Positions 1 to 5,204 are shown, counted from the stretch's first letter. The stretch is 5,643 bases of DNA from Rhodospirillales bacterium (GCA_028870815.1 JAGWOU010000152.1:1-5643), one strand, 5' to 3'. Program-made: numbers and translations. The notes: generated from the sequence alone by a model not told the origin.

Positions 1-369
1 AAGCCCAAGGCTCTGTCGGGCGGAATGCGGATGCGCGGTTCCATCGCCAGGGCGCTGGTTTCAGAACCCGCGCTGCTGCTGATGGACGAGCCCTTCGCGG
101 CGCTGGACGAATTCACCCGGCACAAATTGCAGGACGATCTGCTGGCGCTGTGGCGGCGCACGGGGAAGACCGTGGTGTTCGTGACCCATTCCATTTACGA
201 GGCGGCGTACCTGGCCAACCGGATCATGATCATGACACCAAGGCCGGGGCGGATTGCCGCGACGCTGACGCCGGAGCTGCCCGATGGTCCGGGGCGGCGG
301 GAGAGTGCTGCGTATCACCGGCTGGTGGCGGAAATTACCGGCAGTTTTCAGCGGATCATGCCCGCATGA
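1..369 (+). CDS. ABC transporter ATP-binding protein, NitT/TauT type, C-terminal part (5' end outside window)
   Basis: The frame is open from the first base, so only the last 122 residues are present; the Walker A half lies upstream of the window. Visible in order: the ABC signature LSGGMRMR (residues 5-12 of this fragment), Walker B LLLMDEP with the catalytic Glu at residue 30, the D-loop ALD (34-36) and the H-loop histidine in VTHS (residue 63). It hydrolyses ATP at the inner face of the membrane to drive an importer. The pattern of signature, DEPFAALDEFTR, DDLLALW and FVTHS resembles the TauB/SsuB family (COG1116), and within it the ThiZ-like group linked to pyrimidine or similar nitrogenous compounds; that subgroup call is from memory and weak. 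Its stop overlaps the permease start (ATGA), so the two are very likely co-translated. Substrate unknown. Confidence 0.93.
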   Translation, partial: KPKALSGGMRMRGSIARALVSEPALLLMDEPFAALDEFTRHKLQDDLLALWRRTGKTVVFVTHSIYEAAYLANRIMIMTPRPGRIAATLTPELPDGPGRRESAAYHRLVAEITGSFQRIMPA

Positions 370-1127
370 ACCGGAATGTGGAACGGATAGCGCCCTTCGC
401 CTTCGGGCTGATCGCTCTGGCGCTATGGCAAGGGGCGGTGTGGGCCACGCACACGCCGAGCTATGTGGTGCCGGGGCCACTGGCCATCGCCCAGGCCTTC
501 TGGCAGGCGCGGGGGGCACTGGGCGCTGGATTGCTTTCTACCCTGGCGGTAACGGGGTCGGCGCTGCTGAGCTCGACCCTGCTGGGGGTGTTTCTGGCGG
601 TGGCAATGGCGGCCAGCCCGCTATTCCGCTCGGCCGTGCAGCCTTGGGCGGTGGTGGTGCAGGTTACACCGGTGGTGGCGATTGCGCCGCTCATCATCAT
701 CTGGGTGGGGCAGCCCTTTCTGGCGCTGGTGGTGTGCGCCGTGGTGGTGTCATTCTTCGCCATTCTCTCCAACACCGCCGCTGGGCTGGCGGCAACGCCG
801 GCTGAGCTGATGGATTTGTTCCGGCTGAACGGGGCAACGCGCTGGCAGGTGCTCTTTCAGCTCTCGCTGCCTTATGCGCTGCCTTACTTCCTCACGGGCT
901 TAAGGCTGGCGGGCACGCTGGCGCTGGTGGGGGCGGTGGTGGCGGAGTTCGTGGCGGGTTCCGGCGGTTTTGCCTCGGGGTTGGCATGGGAGATTATCGA
1001 GGCCAGCTACCGGCTACAAATTCCGCGCATGTTTGCAGCACTTCTGCTGCTGGGGGCGGCGGGCATCGGGATTTATGCGCTGCTGGGCGCGCTTGAGCGC
1101 GTGGTGCTGGCGCGGCGGGATGGCTGA
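366..1127 (+). CDS. ABC transporter permease, NitT/TauT (TauC/SsuC/ThiX-like) type
   Basis: A 253-residue integral membrane protein, a normal length for COG0600 permeases. Hydrophobic segments are seen at about residues 10-27, 54-82, 95-114, 117-140, 170-195 and 220-243, fitting the usual six-helix importer fold. The cytoplasmic EAA loop that docks on the ATPase is at about 146-169 (AELMDLFRLNGATRWQ, then LP). The segment AEFVAGSGG (193-201) is typical of this family. The ATG at 366 was chosen because it overlaps the ATPase stop (ATGA) and begins just before the first membrane helix; the same frame is open further upstream, but that would duplicate the ATPase region. Its own ribosome site is weak, consistent with translational coupling. 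No substrate-binding protein is in the window, so the imported compound cannot be named. Confidence 0.92.
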   Translation: MNRNVERIAPFAFGLIALALWQGAVWATHTPSYVVPGPLAIAQAFWQARGALGAGLLSTLAVTGSALLSSTLLGVFLAVAMAASPLFRSAVQPWAVVVQVTPVVAIAPLIIIWVGQPFLALVVCAVVVSFFAILSNTAAGLAATPAELMDLFRLNGATRWQVLFQLSLPYALPYFLTGLRLAGTLALVGAVVAEFVAGSGGFASGLAWEIIEASYRLQIPRMFAALLLLGAAGIGIYALLGALERVVLARRDG

Positions 1128-1696
1128 TGGTTGAGCTTCGGCTCGCAACGCCTGAGGACGCACCCGCCTTGGGCGAGATGCATGTGGCGGCCTGGCACGA
1201 GACTTATAAAGGCATCTTGCCGGACGGGATGCTGGCTTCTCTCTCCACCGAAAGCCGTGCGGCGACATGGCTACAGCTTTTGCGAGACCCCGTCGCGCAT
1301 AGCGAAGTTGAGATTTTCTTGGCCCACGCGGTGGGCGGTATTGCCGGGTTCGGTGCCTGCGGGAGGCAGCGGGACAAAGCGTTGGAGCAGGCCGGTTTTA
1401 CCGGCGAGATCAGCGCGCTTTATGTCCTACGTGCCCACCAACGCCTGGGGCTGGGAACGGCGCTGATGAGCCTGATGGCAGGGGCGTTACAACAGAGCGG
1501 GCACCAGGCCGCGGGGCTGTGGGTGCTGCGGGAAAACGAGACTGCACGGGCATTTTATACGCGGCTTGGCGGCGTGATTGTGGGCGAGCGGGAGGAACGG
1601 CGGCCAGATGCGAAGCTGATGGAATTTGCATATGGCTGGAAAGAGCTTTCACGGCTAATACCATCAGCAGGATTGCGTGATTGCCGGAGGCCATGA
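1127..1696 (+). CDS. GNAT-family N-acetyltransferase
   Basis: A 189-residue protein with a full GNAT fold outline: the N-terminal RLATPEDAPAL strand-helix (5-15), the AWHETYKGILPD segment (22-33) common in one large GNAT subgroup, acetyl-CoA-binding motif A with QRLGLGTAL (105-113) after the EISALYV strand (94-100), and motif B LWVLRENETARAFYTRLGG (131-149) with N137 and Y144. It should transfer an acetyl group from acetyl-CoA to an amine; the acceptor is unknown. The start overlaps the permease stop (TGATG), with GGGA six bases before the ATG. Homologous proteins usually end near the YGWKEL segment (169-174) as I recall them; here about 15 further residues run into the ribosome site of the next gene. 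It could modify a small molecule or a protein, and its place in the operon does not decide this. Confidence 0.9.
   Translation: MVELRLATPEDAPALGEMHVAAWHETYKGILPDGMLASLSTESRAATWLQLLRDPVAHSEVEIFLAHAVGGIAGFGACGRQRDKALEQAGFTGEISALYVLRAHQRLGLGTALMSLMAGALQQSGHQAAGLWVLRENETARAFYTRLGGVIVGEREERRPDAKLMEFAYGWKELSRLIPSAGLRDCRRP
1686..1690 (+). promoter_or_regulatory. Shine-Dalgarno site of the small lysine-rich gene
   Basis: GGAGG lies five bases before the ATG at 1696 but only two before the in-frame ATG at 1693. This spacing favours the second ATG as the true start and gives a TGATG overlap with the acetyltransferase stop, the same arrangement as at the permease/acetyltransferase junction. Confidence 0.7.
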
Positions 1697-1902
1697 TGAG
1701 CACGACGACGGATAAGAAACTGAGCAAAGGCCAGCTTGCTTATGAGCAGGAGCGCGCCAAAAAGGCGGGCAAGAGCCTGGATGAATGGATGAAGCTGAAA
1801 GCCAAGCTAGCGGCGGAGGAAGCAAAGAAGGCCGAGGTGAAGCCGGCAAAAAAGAAAGGCTTCATGTCCCGCTTTCTGGATAAGGCGCACAAGCCAATCT
1901 AA
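1696..1902 (+). CDS. Small lysine-rich protein of unknown function
   Basis: A 68-residue, strongly basic protein: 17 of 68 residues are lysine. The N-terminal part contains SKGQLAYEQERAKKAGKS (10-27), followed by LDEWMKLKAK (28-37), an Ala/Glu/Lys-rich stretch likely to be helical (38-48), a short KPAKKKG linker (49-55) and a basic amphipathic end FMSRFLDKAHKPI (56-68). There is no signal peptide or membrane segment, so it is probably cytoplasmic. I do not recognise a named family; short proteins of similar composition are common as unannotated genes in alphaproteobacteria. Start at 1696 rather than 1693 is based on the GGAGG spacing. It is a real gene by the good ribosome site, its stop/start overlap with the acetyltransferase and the terminator 20 bases after its stop. 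Nucleic-acid binding or being acetylated by its neighbour are possibilities only. Confidence 0.75.
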   Translation: MSTTTDKKLSKGQLAYEQERAKKAGKSLDEWMKLKAKLAAEEAKKAEVKPAKKKGFMSRFLDKAHKPI

Positions 1903-1921
1903 ACCCAGCCCCAGACCAATA

Positions 1922-1949
1922 AAAAAGCAGGCCGTTTGGCCTGCTTTTT
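1922..1949. terminator. Bidirectional intrinsic terminator between convergent operons
   Basis: The stem GCAGGCC (1927-1933) pairs perfectly with GGCCTGC (1938-1944) around a GTTT loop. It is preceded by a run of A (1921-1926) and followed by TTTTT (1945-1949). Read on either strand it gives a GC-rich hairpin followed by a U-tract, so it can end both the + strand ABC/acetyltransferase operon (last stop at 1902) and the - strand ribosomal operon (rplQ stop at 1976). Confidence 0.92.
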
Positions 1950-1975
1950 CGTATCAGTCCCAGGAAGGGTGAGGA

Positions 1976-2401
1976 TTATTCCTCGCCCTCATCCTCCGAG
2001 GCAACTTCCTGCTTCGGCCCGGAATCCAGACCCTTGGCGGAAACGTCCCGGTCAACCAGTTCGATCACCGCCATGTCGGCCGCATCGCCATAGCGCATGC
2101 CGGCCTTCAGCACGCGGGTGTAACCGCCGGAGCGAGCCTTGTAACGGTCGGCCAGCGTGTCAAACAGCTTGGCGACGATCGTCTCGTCCCGCAGCTGGTC
2201 ATAGGCCTGGCGGCGCGCATGCAGGCCGCCGCGCTTGCCCAGCGTGATGAGCCTTTCCGCCACCGGGCGCAGCTCCTTGGCTTTCGGCAGGGTGGTGGTG
2301 ATCTGCTCGTGCTTGATCAGCGCGACCGCCATGTTGCGGAACATGGCCGCCCGATGGGAGGAGGTGACGCCGAGTTTCCGGCCGGCAATTCCGTGACGCA
2401 T
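1976..2401 (-). CDS. rplQ: 50S ribosomal protein L17
   Basis: A 141-residue protein of the large ribosomal subunit; L17 sits near the peptide exit tunnel. The diagnostic N-terminus MRHGIAGRKLGVTSSHR is followed by AMFRNMA (19-25), TTLPKAKELRPVAERLITL (36-54) and SGGYTRVLKAGMRYGDAADM (91-110), all close to E. coli L17. It is somewhat longer than the E. coli protein (127) because of an acidic C-terminal tail ending EDEGEE; such tails are seen in other alphaproteobacteria. The ATG is preceded by AGGA about ten bases upstream. It is the last gene of the alpha operon, 27 bases after rpoA, and is followed by the terminator at 1922-1949. Confidence 0.98.
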   Translation of the reverse strand: MRHGIAGRKLGVTSSHRAAMFRNMAVALIKHEQITTTLPKAKELRPVAERLITLGKRGGLHARRQAYDQLRDETIVAKLFDTLADRYKARSGGYTRVLKAGMRYGDAADMAVIELVDRDVSAKGLDSGPKQEVASEDEGEE

Positions 2402-2428
2402 GATGAGGTGTTCCTGGTTAGACGATCG

Positions 2429-3466
2429 TTAAAAAGGTTGGTCTGAGCGCTTGGCCAGCTCTTCGATATTCTCAGGCGGCCAATCGGGCACGTTCATGCC
2501 AAGGGAAAGCCCCATCGCCGTCAACACTTCCTTGATTTCGTTCAAGGACTTGCGTCCGAAATTCGGGGTGCGCAGCATCTCCTGCTCGGATTTCTGCACC
2601 AGGTCGCCAATATACACGATATTGTCGTTCTTGAGGCAGTTGGCGGAACGGACGGAAAGCTCCAGCTCGTCCACCTTGCGCAGCAGGTTGGGGTTGAAAG
2701 GCAGCTCGATGCGTGGTTCCTCGGGGCGGGCGCGCTGCGGCTCCTCGAAGTTCACGAACATGGAAAGCTGGTCTTGCAGGATGCGGGCAGCCAGCGCCAC
2801 CGCGTCCTCCGCCGTCACCGCGCCGTTGGTCTCAACTTCGAGGATCAGCTTGTCATAATCCGTCACCTGACCAACGCGGGTCTTCTCCACCTTGTATGAG
2901 ACGCGCTTGACCGGGGAATAGATCGCATCGACCGGGATAAGGCCAATCGGCGCATCTTCCGGGCGGTTATTGGCGGCTGGCTCGTAGCCACGGCCATTAT
3001 TCACGGTGAATTCCATGCCCAGCGTGGCGCCGTCATCCAGCGTGCAGAGCACGAGGTCAGGGTTCATGATCTCGATGTCGTGCCCGGCCTGGATCTGCCC
3101 GGCCTTCACTTCGCCGGGGCCCGTGGCGGTCAGCACCATGCGCTTCGGCCCCTCGCCATGCATCTTCACGGCAAGCTGCTTAATATTCAGCACGATATCG
3201 GTCACATCCTCGCGCACACCGGCGAGGGTGGAGAACTCATGCAGCACGCCATCGATCCGCACGGCGGTGACGGCAGCGCCTTGCAGCGAGGACAGCAGAA
3301 TACGCCGCAGCGAATTGCCCAGGGTCATGCCAAAGCCACGCTCCAGCGGCTCGGCGATGATGGTCGCGACTCGTGTGACATCCGACCCGAACTCGACATC
3401 GAGTTGTTCCGGTTTGATCAGCGTCTGCCAGTTACGCTGCAGAGACAAATTCGACTCTTTCAACAT
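2429..3466 (-). CDS. rpoA: DNA-directed RNA polymerase subunit alpha
   Basis: A 345-residue alpha subunit, slightly longer than the 329 of E. coli. The N-terminal domain (about 10-240) nucleates polymerase assembly; the dimer segment LERGFGMTLGNSLRRILLSS (41-60) and IDGVLHEFS (71-79) are conserved. A charged linker (about 241-255, EEPQRARPEEP) leads to the C-terminal domain (about 258-325), which contacts UP elements and activators. By alignment with E. coli, R273 matches R265, N276 matches N268, and K306, S307 and E310 match K298, S299 and E302, so the DNA-binding face is intact. The start is well supported by GGAGG (3472-3476) five bases before the ATG. It lies between rpsK and rplQ, the standard alpha-operon position. 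Confidence 0.99.
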   Translation of the reverse strand: MLKESNLSLQRNWQTLIKPEQLDVEFGSDVTRVATIIAEPLERGFGMTLGNSLRRILLSSLQGAAVTAVRIDGVLHEFSTLAGVREDVTDIVLNIKQLAVKMHGEGPKRMVLTATGPGEVKAGQIQAGHDIEIMNPDLVLCTLDDGATLGMEFTVNNGRGYEPAANNRPEDAPIGLIPVDAIYSPVKRVSYKVEKTRVGQVTDYDKLILEVETNGAVTAEDAVALAARILQDQLSMFVNFEEPQRARPEEPRIELPFNPNLLRKVDELELSVRSANCLKNDNIVYIGDLVQKSEQEMLRTPNFGRKSLNEIKEVLTAMGLSLGMNVPDWPPENIEELAKRSDQPF

Positions 3467-3484
3467 CTACCCCTCCGGCCGTGA

Positions 3485-3505
3485 GGCGGTGAGGAGAACA
3501 CCGCC
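3485..3505 (-). other. Intercistronic stem-loop between rpsK and rpoA
   Basis: Perfect 7-bp inverted repeat: GGCGGTG (3485-3491) and CACCGCC (3499-3505) around a 7-base loop. In the - strand mRNA it falls in the 73-base gap after rpsK, ending 18 bases before the rpoA ATG and close upstream of its Shine-Dalgarno site. No T-run follows it, so it is not a typical terminator. It may shape mRNA processing or rpoA translation; that is inference. Confidence 0.55.
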
Positions 3506-3539
3506 GCTTTGGCCTTACAGAAAATACGGTCCCGGCGAA

Positions 3540-3932
3540 TTAGACGCGGCGGCGCTTGCGCGGCCGGCAGCCATTATGCGGGATCGGTGTGAGGTCACGA
3601 ATCGCGGAAATCTGGAAGCCAACGGCCTGCAGGGCGCGCAGGGCGCTCTCGCGTCCCGAACCGGGGCCACTCACCTCGATCTCCAGCATTTCCATCCCAT
3701 GCTCGCGGGCCTTGCGACCGGCGTCTTCCGCGGCAACCTGCGCGGCGTACGGGGTGGATTTGCGGCTGCCCTTGAAACCCTGAGAGCCGGCCGACGACCA
3801 GGCAATGGTGTTGCCTTGCGCGTCGGTGATGTTGACCATGGTGTTGTTGAAGCTGGCAAGCACATGCGCAACACCGGAGATGATGTTCTTGCGCTCTTTT
3901 TTGCGGGGGCTTCTGGAGGCGGGCTTCGCCAT
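3540..3932 (-). CDS. rpsK: 30S ribosomal protein S11
   Basis: A 130-residue platform protein of the small subunit, essentially the same length as E. coli S11. Recognisable blocks are GVAHVLASFNNTMVNITD (20-37), AWSSAGSQGFKGSRKSTPYAAQ (44-65), LEIEVSGPGSGRESALRAL (83-101) and the C-terminal PIPHNGCRPRKRRRV (116-130). The HNG motif (N120-G121) is the one where isoaspartate forms in E. coli S11. The ATG gives the expected MAKPASRSPRKK start; only a weak AGGA about ten bases upstream is seen, so translation may be coupled to rpsM, whose stop is 30 bases before. S11 works with S13 in subunit assembly and both are co-transcribed here. Confidence 0.98.
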   Translation of the reverse strand: MAKPASRSPRKKERKNIISGVAHVLASFNNTMVNITDAQGNTIAWSSAGSQGFKGSRKSTPYAAQVAAEDAGRKAREHGMEMLEIEVSGPGSGRESALRALQAVGFQISAIRDLTPIPHNGCRPRKRRRV

Positions 3933-3962
3933 GTCTGTCTGATCCTATGTCTAGGGAGGTGT

Positions 3963-4340
3963 TTAGCGCGTAACTTTCTTCTTGCCGGCGATCGCCACGG
4001 CCTTGCCCTTGCGGGTGCGGGCATTAGTGTGGGTACGCTGGCCGCGAACCGGCAGGCCCTTACGGTGGCGCAGGCCACGGTAGCAGCCGAGATCCATCAG
4101 GCGCTTGATGTTCATCGCGACTTCACGGCGTAGGTCGCCCTCAACGCGGTAGTCACGGTCGATGGTCTCGCGCAGGCGCAAGATCTCGTCGTCGGAGAGC
4201 TGGTTGACGCGACGCTCATCAGGAATGCCGAGCTGAGTGCAGATTTCCTGCGCCTTGGCCGGGCCAATGCCATAGATGTAACGAAGGCTGATCACGACAC
4301 GCTTGTTCGTGGGAATGTTTACGCCGGCAATACGCGCCAC
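3963..4340 (-). CDS. rpsM: 30S ribosomal protein S13 (GTG start)
   Basis: A 125-residue protein of the 30S head that contacts the P-site tRNA and the 50S bridge. The N-terminus MARIAGVNIPTNKRV, the helix-two-turn region SLRYIYGIGPAKAQEI (18-33), the GCYRGLRHRKGLPVRGQRT block (85-103) and the basic tail NARTRKGKAVAIAGKKK (106-122) are classic S13. I place the start at the GTG at 4340, because translation from it gives the universal MARIAG start and AGGAG (4348-4352) lies seven bases upstream. An in-frame ATG at 4379 would add 13 residues (MTSREVLAFRRDQ) not expected in S13 and has no ribosome site. First gene of the alpha operon, behind its own promoter. Confidence 0.97.
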   Translation of the reverse strand: MARIAGVNIPTNKRVVISLRYIYGIGPAKAQEICTQLGIPDERRVNQLSDDEILRLRETIDRDYRVEGDLRREVAMNIKRLMDLGCYRGLRHRKGLPVRGQRTHTNARTRKGKAVAIAGKKKVTR

Positions 4341-4347
4341 TTGGTCT

Positions 4348-4352
4348 CTCCT
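4348..4352 (-). promoter_or_regulatory. Shine-Dalgarno site deciding the rpsM GTG start
   Basis: On the - strand this reads AGGAG, followed by seven bases and then GTG at 4340. It identifies the GTG rather than the upstream in-frame ATG (4379) as the rpsM start. Confidence 0.85.
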
Positions 4353-4361
4353 GAACGCAAG

Positions 4362-4377
4362 GACCTCTCTTGAGGTC
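4362..4377 (-). other. Stem-loop 2 in the rpsM leader
   Basis: GACCTC (4362-4367) and GAGGTC (4372-4377) form a perfect 6-bp stem with a four-base loop (AAGA in the mRNA). It lies nine bases upstream of the rpsM Shine-Dalgarno site and contains the unused in-frame ATG at its 5' edge. A role in translational control of rpsM is possible but unproven. Confidence 0.45.
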
Positions 4378-4387
4378 ATAACAAGTA

Positions 4388-4412
4388 GCGGCGCCCCACC
4401 CGGGAGCGCCGC
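4388..4412 (-). other. Strong stem-loop at the predicted 5' end of the rpsM mRNA
   Basis: On the - strand the arms GCGGCGCTCC and GGGGCGCCGC pair over ten positions (seven perfect GC-rich pairs, one U-G wobble, two more GC pairs) around a five-base loop CGGGT. There is no T-run after it, so it is not a terminator for transcription leaving adk. It begins about two bases after the start point expected from the promoter at 4421-4448, so it would cap the 5' end of the alpha-operon transcript. Confidence 0.6.
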
Positions 4413-4420
4413 GAAAGCGG

Positions 4421-4448
4421 GTTATAGCGCCCGCCAATTGAGAGTCAA
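4421..4448 (-). promoter_or_regulatory. Sigma70-type promoter of the rpsM-rpsK-rpoA-rplQ operon
   Basis: On the - strand TTGACT (4448-4443) is followed by a 16-base spacer and TATAAC (4426-4421). Both boxes match five of six consensus positions. The sequence just upstream (about 4455-4475) is AT-rich compared with its surroundings and could act as an UP-like element. Expected start of transcription is near 4414, giving a leader of about 73 bases before the GTG. It sits in the 186-base adk-rpsM gap, the only long gap in this gene cluster, which supports a real promoter. A GANTC site overlaps the -35 box. Confidence 0.75.
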
Positions 4449-4456
4449 CGACCTTC

Positions 4457-4477
4457 GATCAAATTTTCGTGATCAAA
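4457..4477. repeat. Short repeat GATCAAA, two copies upstream of the rpsM promoter
   Basis: GATCAAA occurs at 4457-4463 and 4471-4477, fourteen bases apart start to start, within the AT-rich stretch just upstream of the -35 box. GATCA (4457-4461) and TGATC (4470-4474) also form a 5-bp inverted repeat. This may be a binding site or part of an UP element, or chance in an AT-rich segment. Confidence 0.35.
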
Positions 4478-4526
4478 GGCTGCGAATTCTCATGGCAAAG
4501 CGGGACGCCTGGAAAAGTCCTAAAAT

Positions 4527-5192
4527 TTACGCTGCTTCAACCCCCAAGCCGCGCAAAATCGCCTCTATCTCAGCCTCGACTACATCCATCTCGGCCATGC
4601 CATCAACAGTGAAAAGCCGTCCCCGCGCCTTGTAATAGGGCAGAATCGGCGCCGTCTGGGCGTTATAGGCCTCCAGCCGCGCATGCACGGTCTCGGCCTT
4701 GTCGTCCGGGCGGCGGGTGAACTCGGTGCTGGCGCACACATCGCACACGCCCGGCGTTTTCGGCAGCTTGAACTTGTCGTGATAGCCTGCGCCGCATTTG
4801 GCGCAGGTGAAGCGGCCGGAGATGCGTTCCACCAGAATCGCCTCGTCCACCTTCAGCTCGATCACGGCGTCGAGATCCACCGCCTGCTCGTGCAGCAGCT
4901 TGTCCAGCGCCTCGGCCTGAGGGACCGTGCGGGGGAACCCATCCAGGATAAAGCCCTTGGCGCAGTCTGGCTGCTTGATGCGCTCCCCGATCATCCGGAT
5001 CAGGATGTCGTCGGAGACCAGTTTGCCGGCATCCATGATGTGTTTCGCCTCAAGCCCGATCGGCGAGCCAGCCTTCACCTCGGCCCGGAGCATGTCGCCG
5101 GTGGAGATCTGCGCCACGCCGTAGCGCGTCTCCAGCAGCTTGGACTGCGTGCCCTTCCCCGCGCCTGGAGGCCCCAGCAAAATCAACTCCAC
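4527..5192 (-). CDS. adk: Adenylate kinase with four-cysteine (zinc-type) LID, GTG start
   Basis: A 221-residue long-form adenylate kinase catalysing ATP + AMP to 2 ADP in the cytoplasm. The P-loop GPPGAGKGT is at 7-15 (K13), the AMP site includes STGDMLR (30-36, R36) and GFPRT (85-89, R88), and the LID spans about 122-163 with R123, then RPDD (161-164) and R172. The LID carries C130-x2-C133-x16-C150-x2-C153, the arrangement that binds zinc in Gram-positive Adk and in Paracoccus denitrificans. E. coli Adk has other residues there. The start is GTG: it gives MELILLGPPG, and GGGAG lies seven bases before it. Only 12 bases separate it from the secY stop, so the two are co-transcribed; secY-adk is the classic spc-operon order. 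No clear terminator follows its stop. Confidence 0.98.
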   Translation of the reverse strand: MELILLGPPGAGKGTQSKLLETRYGVAQISTGDMLRAEVKAGSPIGLEAKHIMDAGKLVSDDILIRMIGERIKQPDCAKGFILDGFPRTVPQAEALDKLLHEQAVDLDAVIELKVDEAILVERISGRFTCAKCGAGYHDKFKLPKTPGVCDVCASTEFTRRPDDKAETVHARLEAYNAQTAPILPYYKARGRLFTVDGMAEMDVVEAEIEAILRGLGVEAA

Positions 5193-5195
5193 GGT

Positions 5196-5204
5196 GTCTC
5201 TCCC
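5196..5204 (-). promoter_or_regulatory. Ribosome-binding region of adk in the secY-adk gap
   Basis: The 12 bases between the secY stop (TAA at 5207-5205) and the adk GTG read GGGAGAGACACC on the - strand. GGGAG (5204-5200) is seven bases from the GTG, which supports that GTG as the start and leaves no room for a separate promoter. Confidence 0.7.

Noticed and set aside
150..365. Extension of the permease frame upstream of the ATG at 366
   Set aside because: It would overlap the ATPase almost entirely; permeases of this family begin shortly before the first membrane helix, as the ATG at 366 does.
1681..1695. Earlier starts of the small lysine-rich gene (TTG 1681, ATG 1693)
   Set aside because: TTG at 1681 lies before the GGAGG, and ATG at 1693 is only two bases from it. 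The ATG at 1696 has proper spacing.
3006..4133. Long open frame (375 codons) on the + strand across rpoA, rpsK and rpsM
   Set aside because: It lies antisense to three unmistakable genes, crosses their gaps, and its translation resembles no family I know. It is a by-product of GC-rich codon bias.
4343..4365. Alternative pairing of GGUC (stem 2 right arm) with GACC next to the rpsM Shine-Dalgarno, suggesting a switch
   Set aside because: Only four pairs around a 15-base loop with no extension; too weak to claim a regulatory switch.
4388..4412. The strong hairpin as a terminator for secY-adk transcription
   Set aside because: No T-run follows on the - strand, and it lies downstream of the rpsM promoter, where a terminator would block the operon itself.
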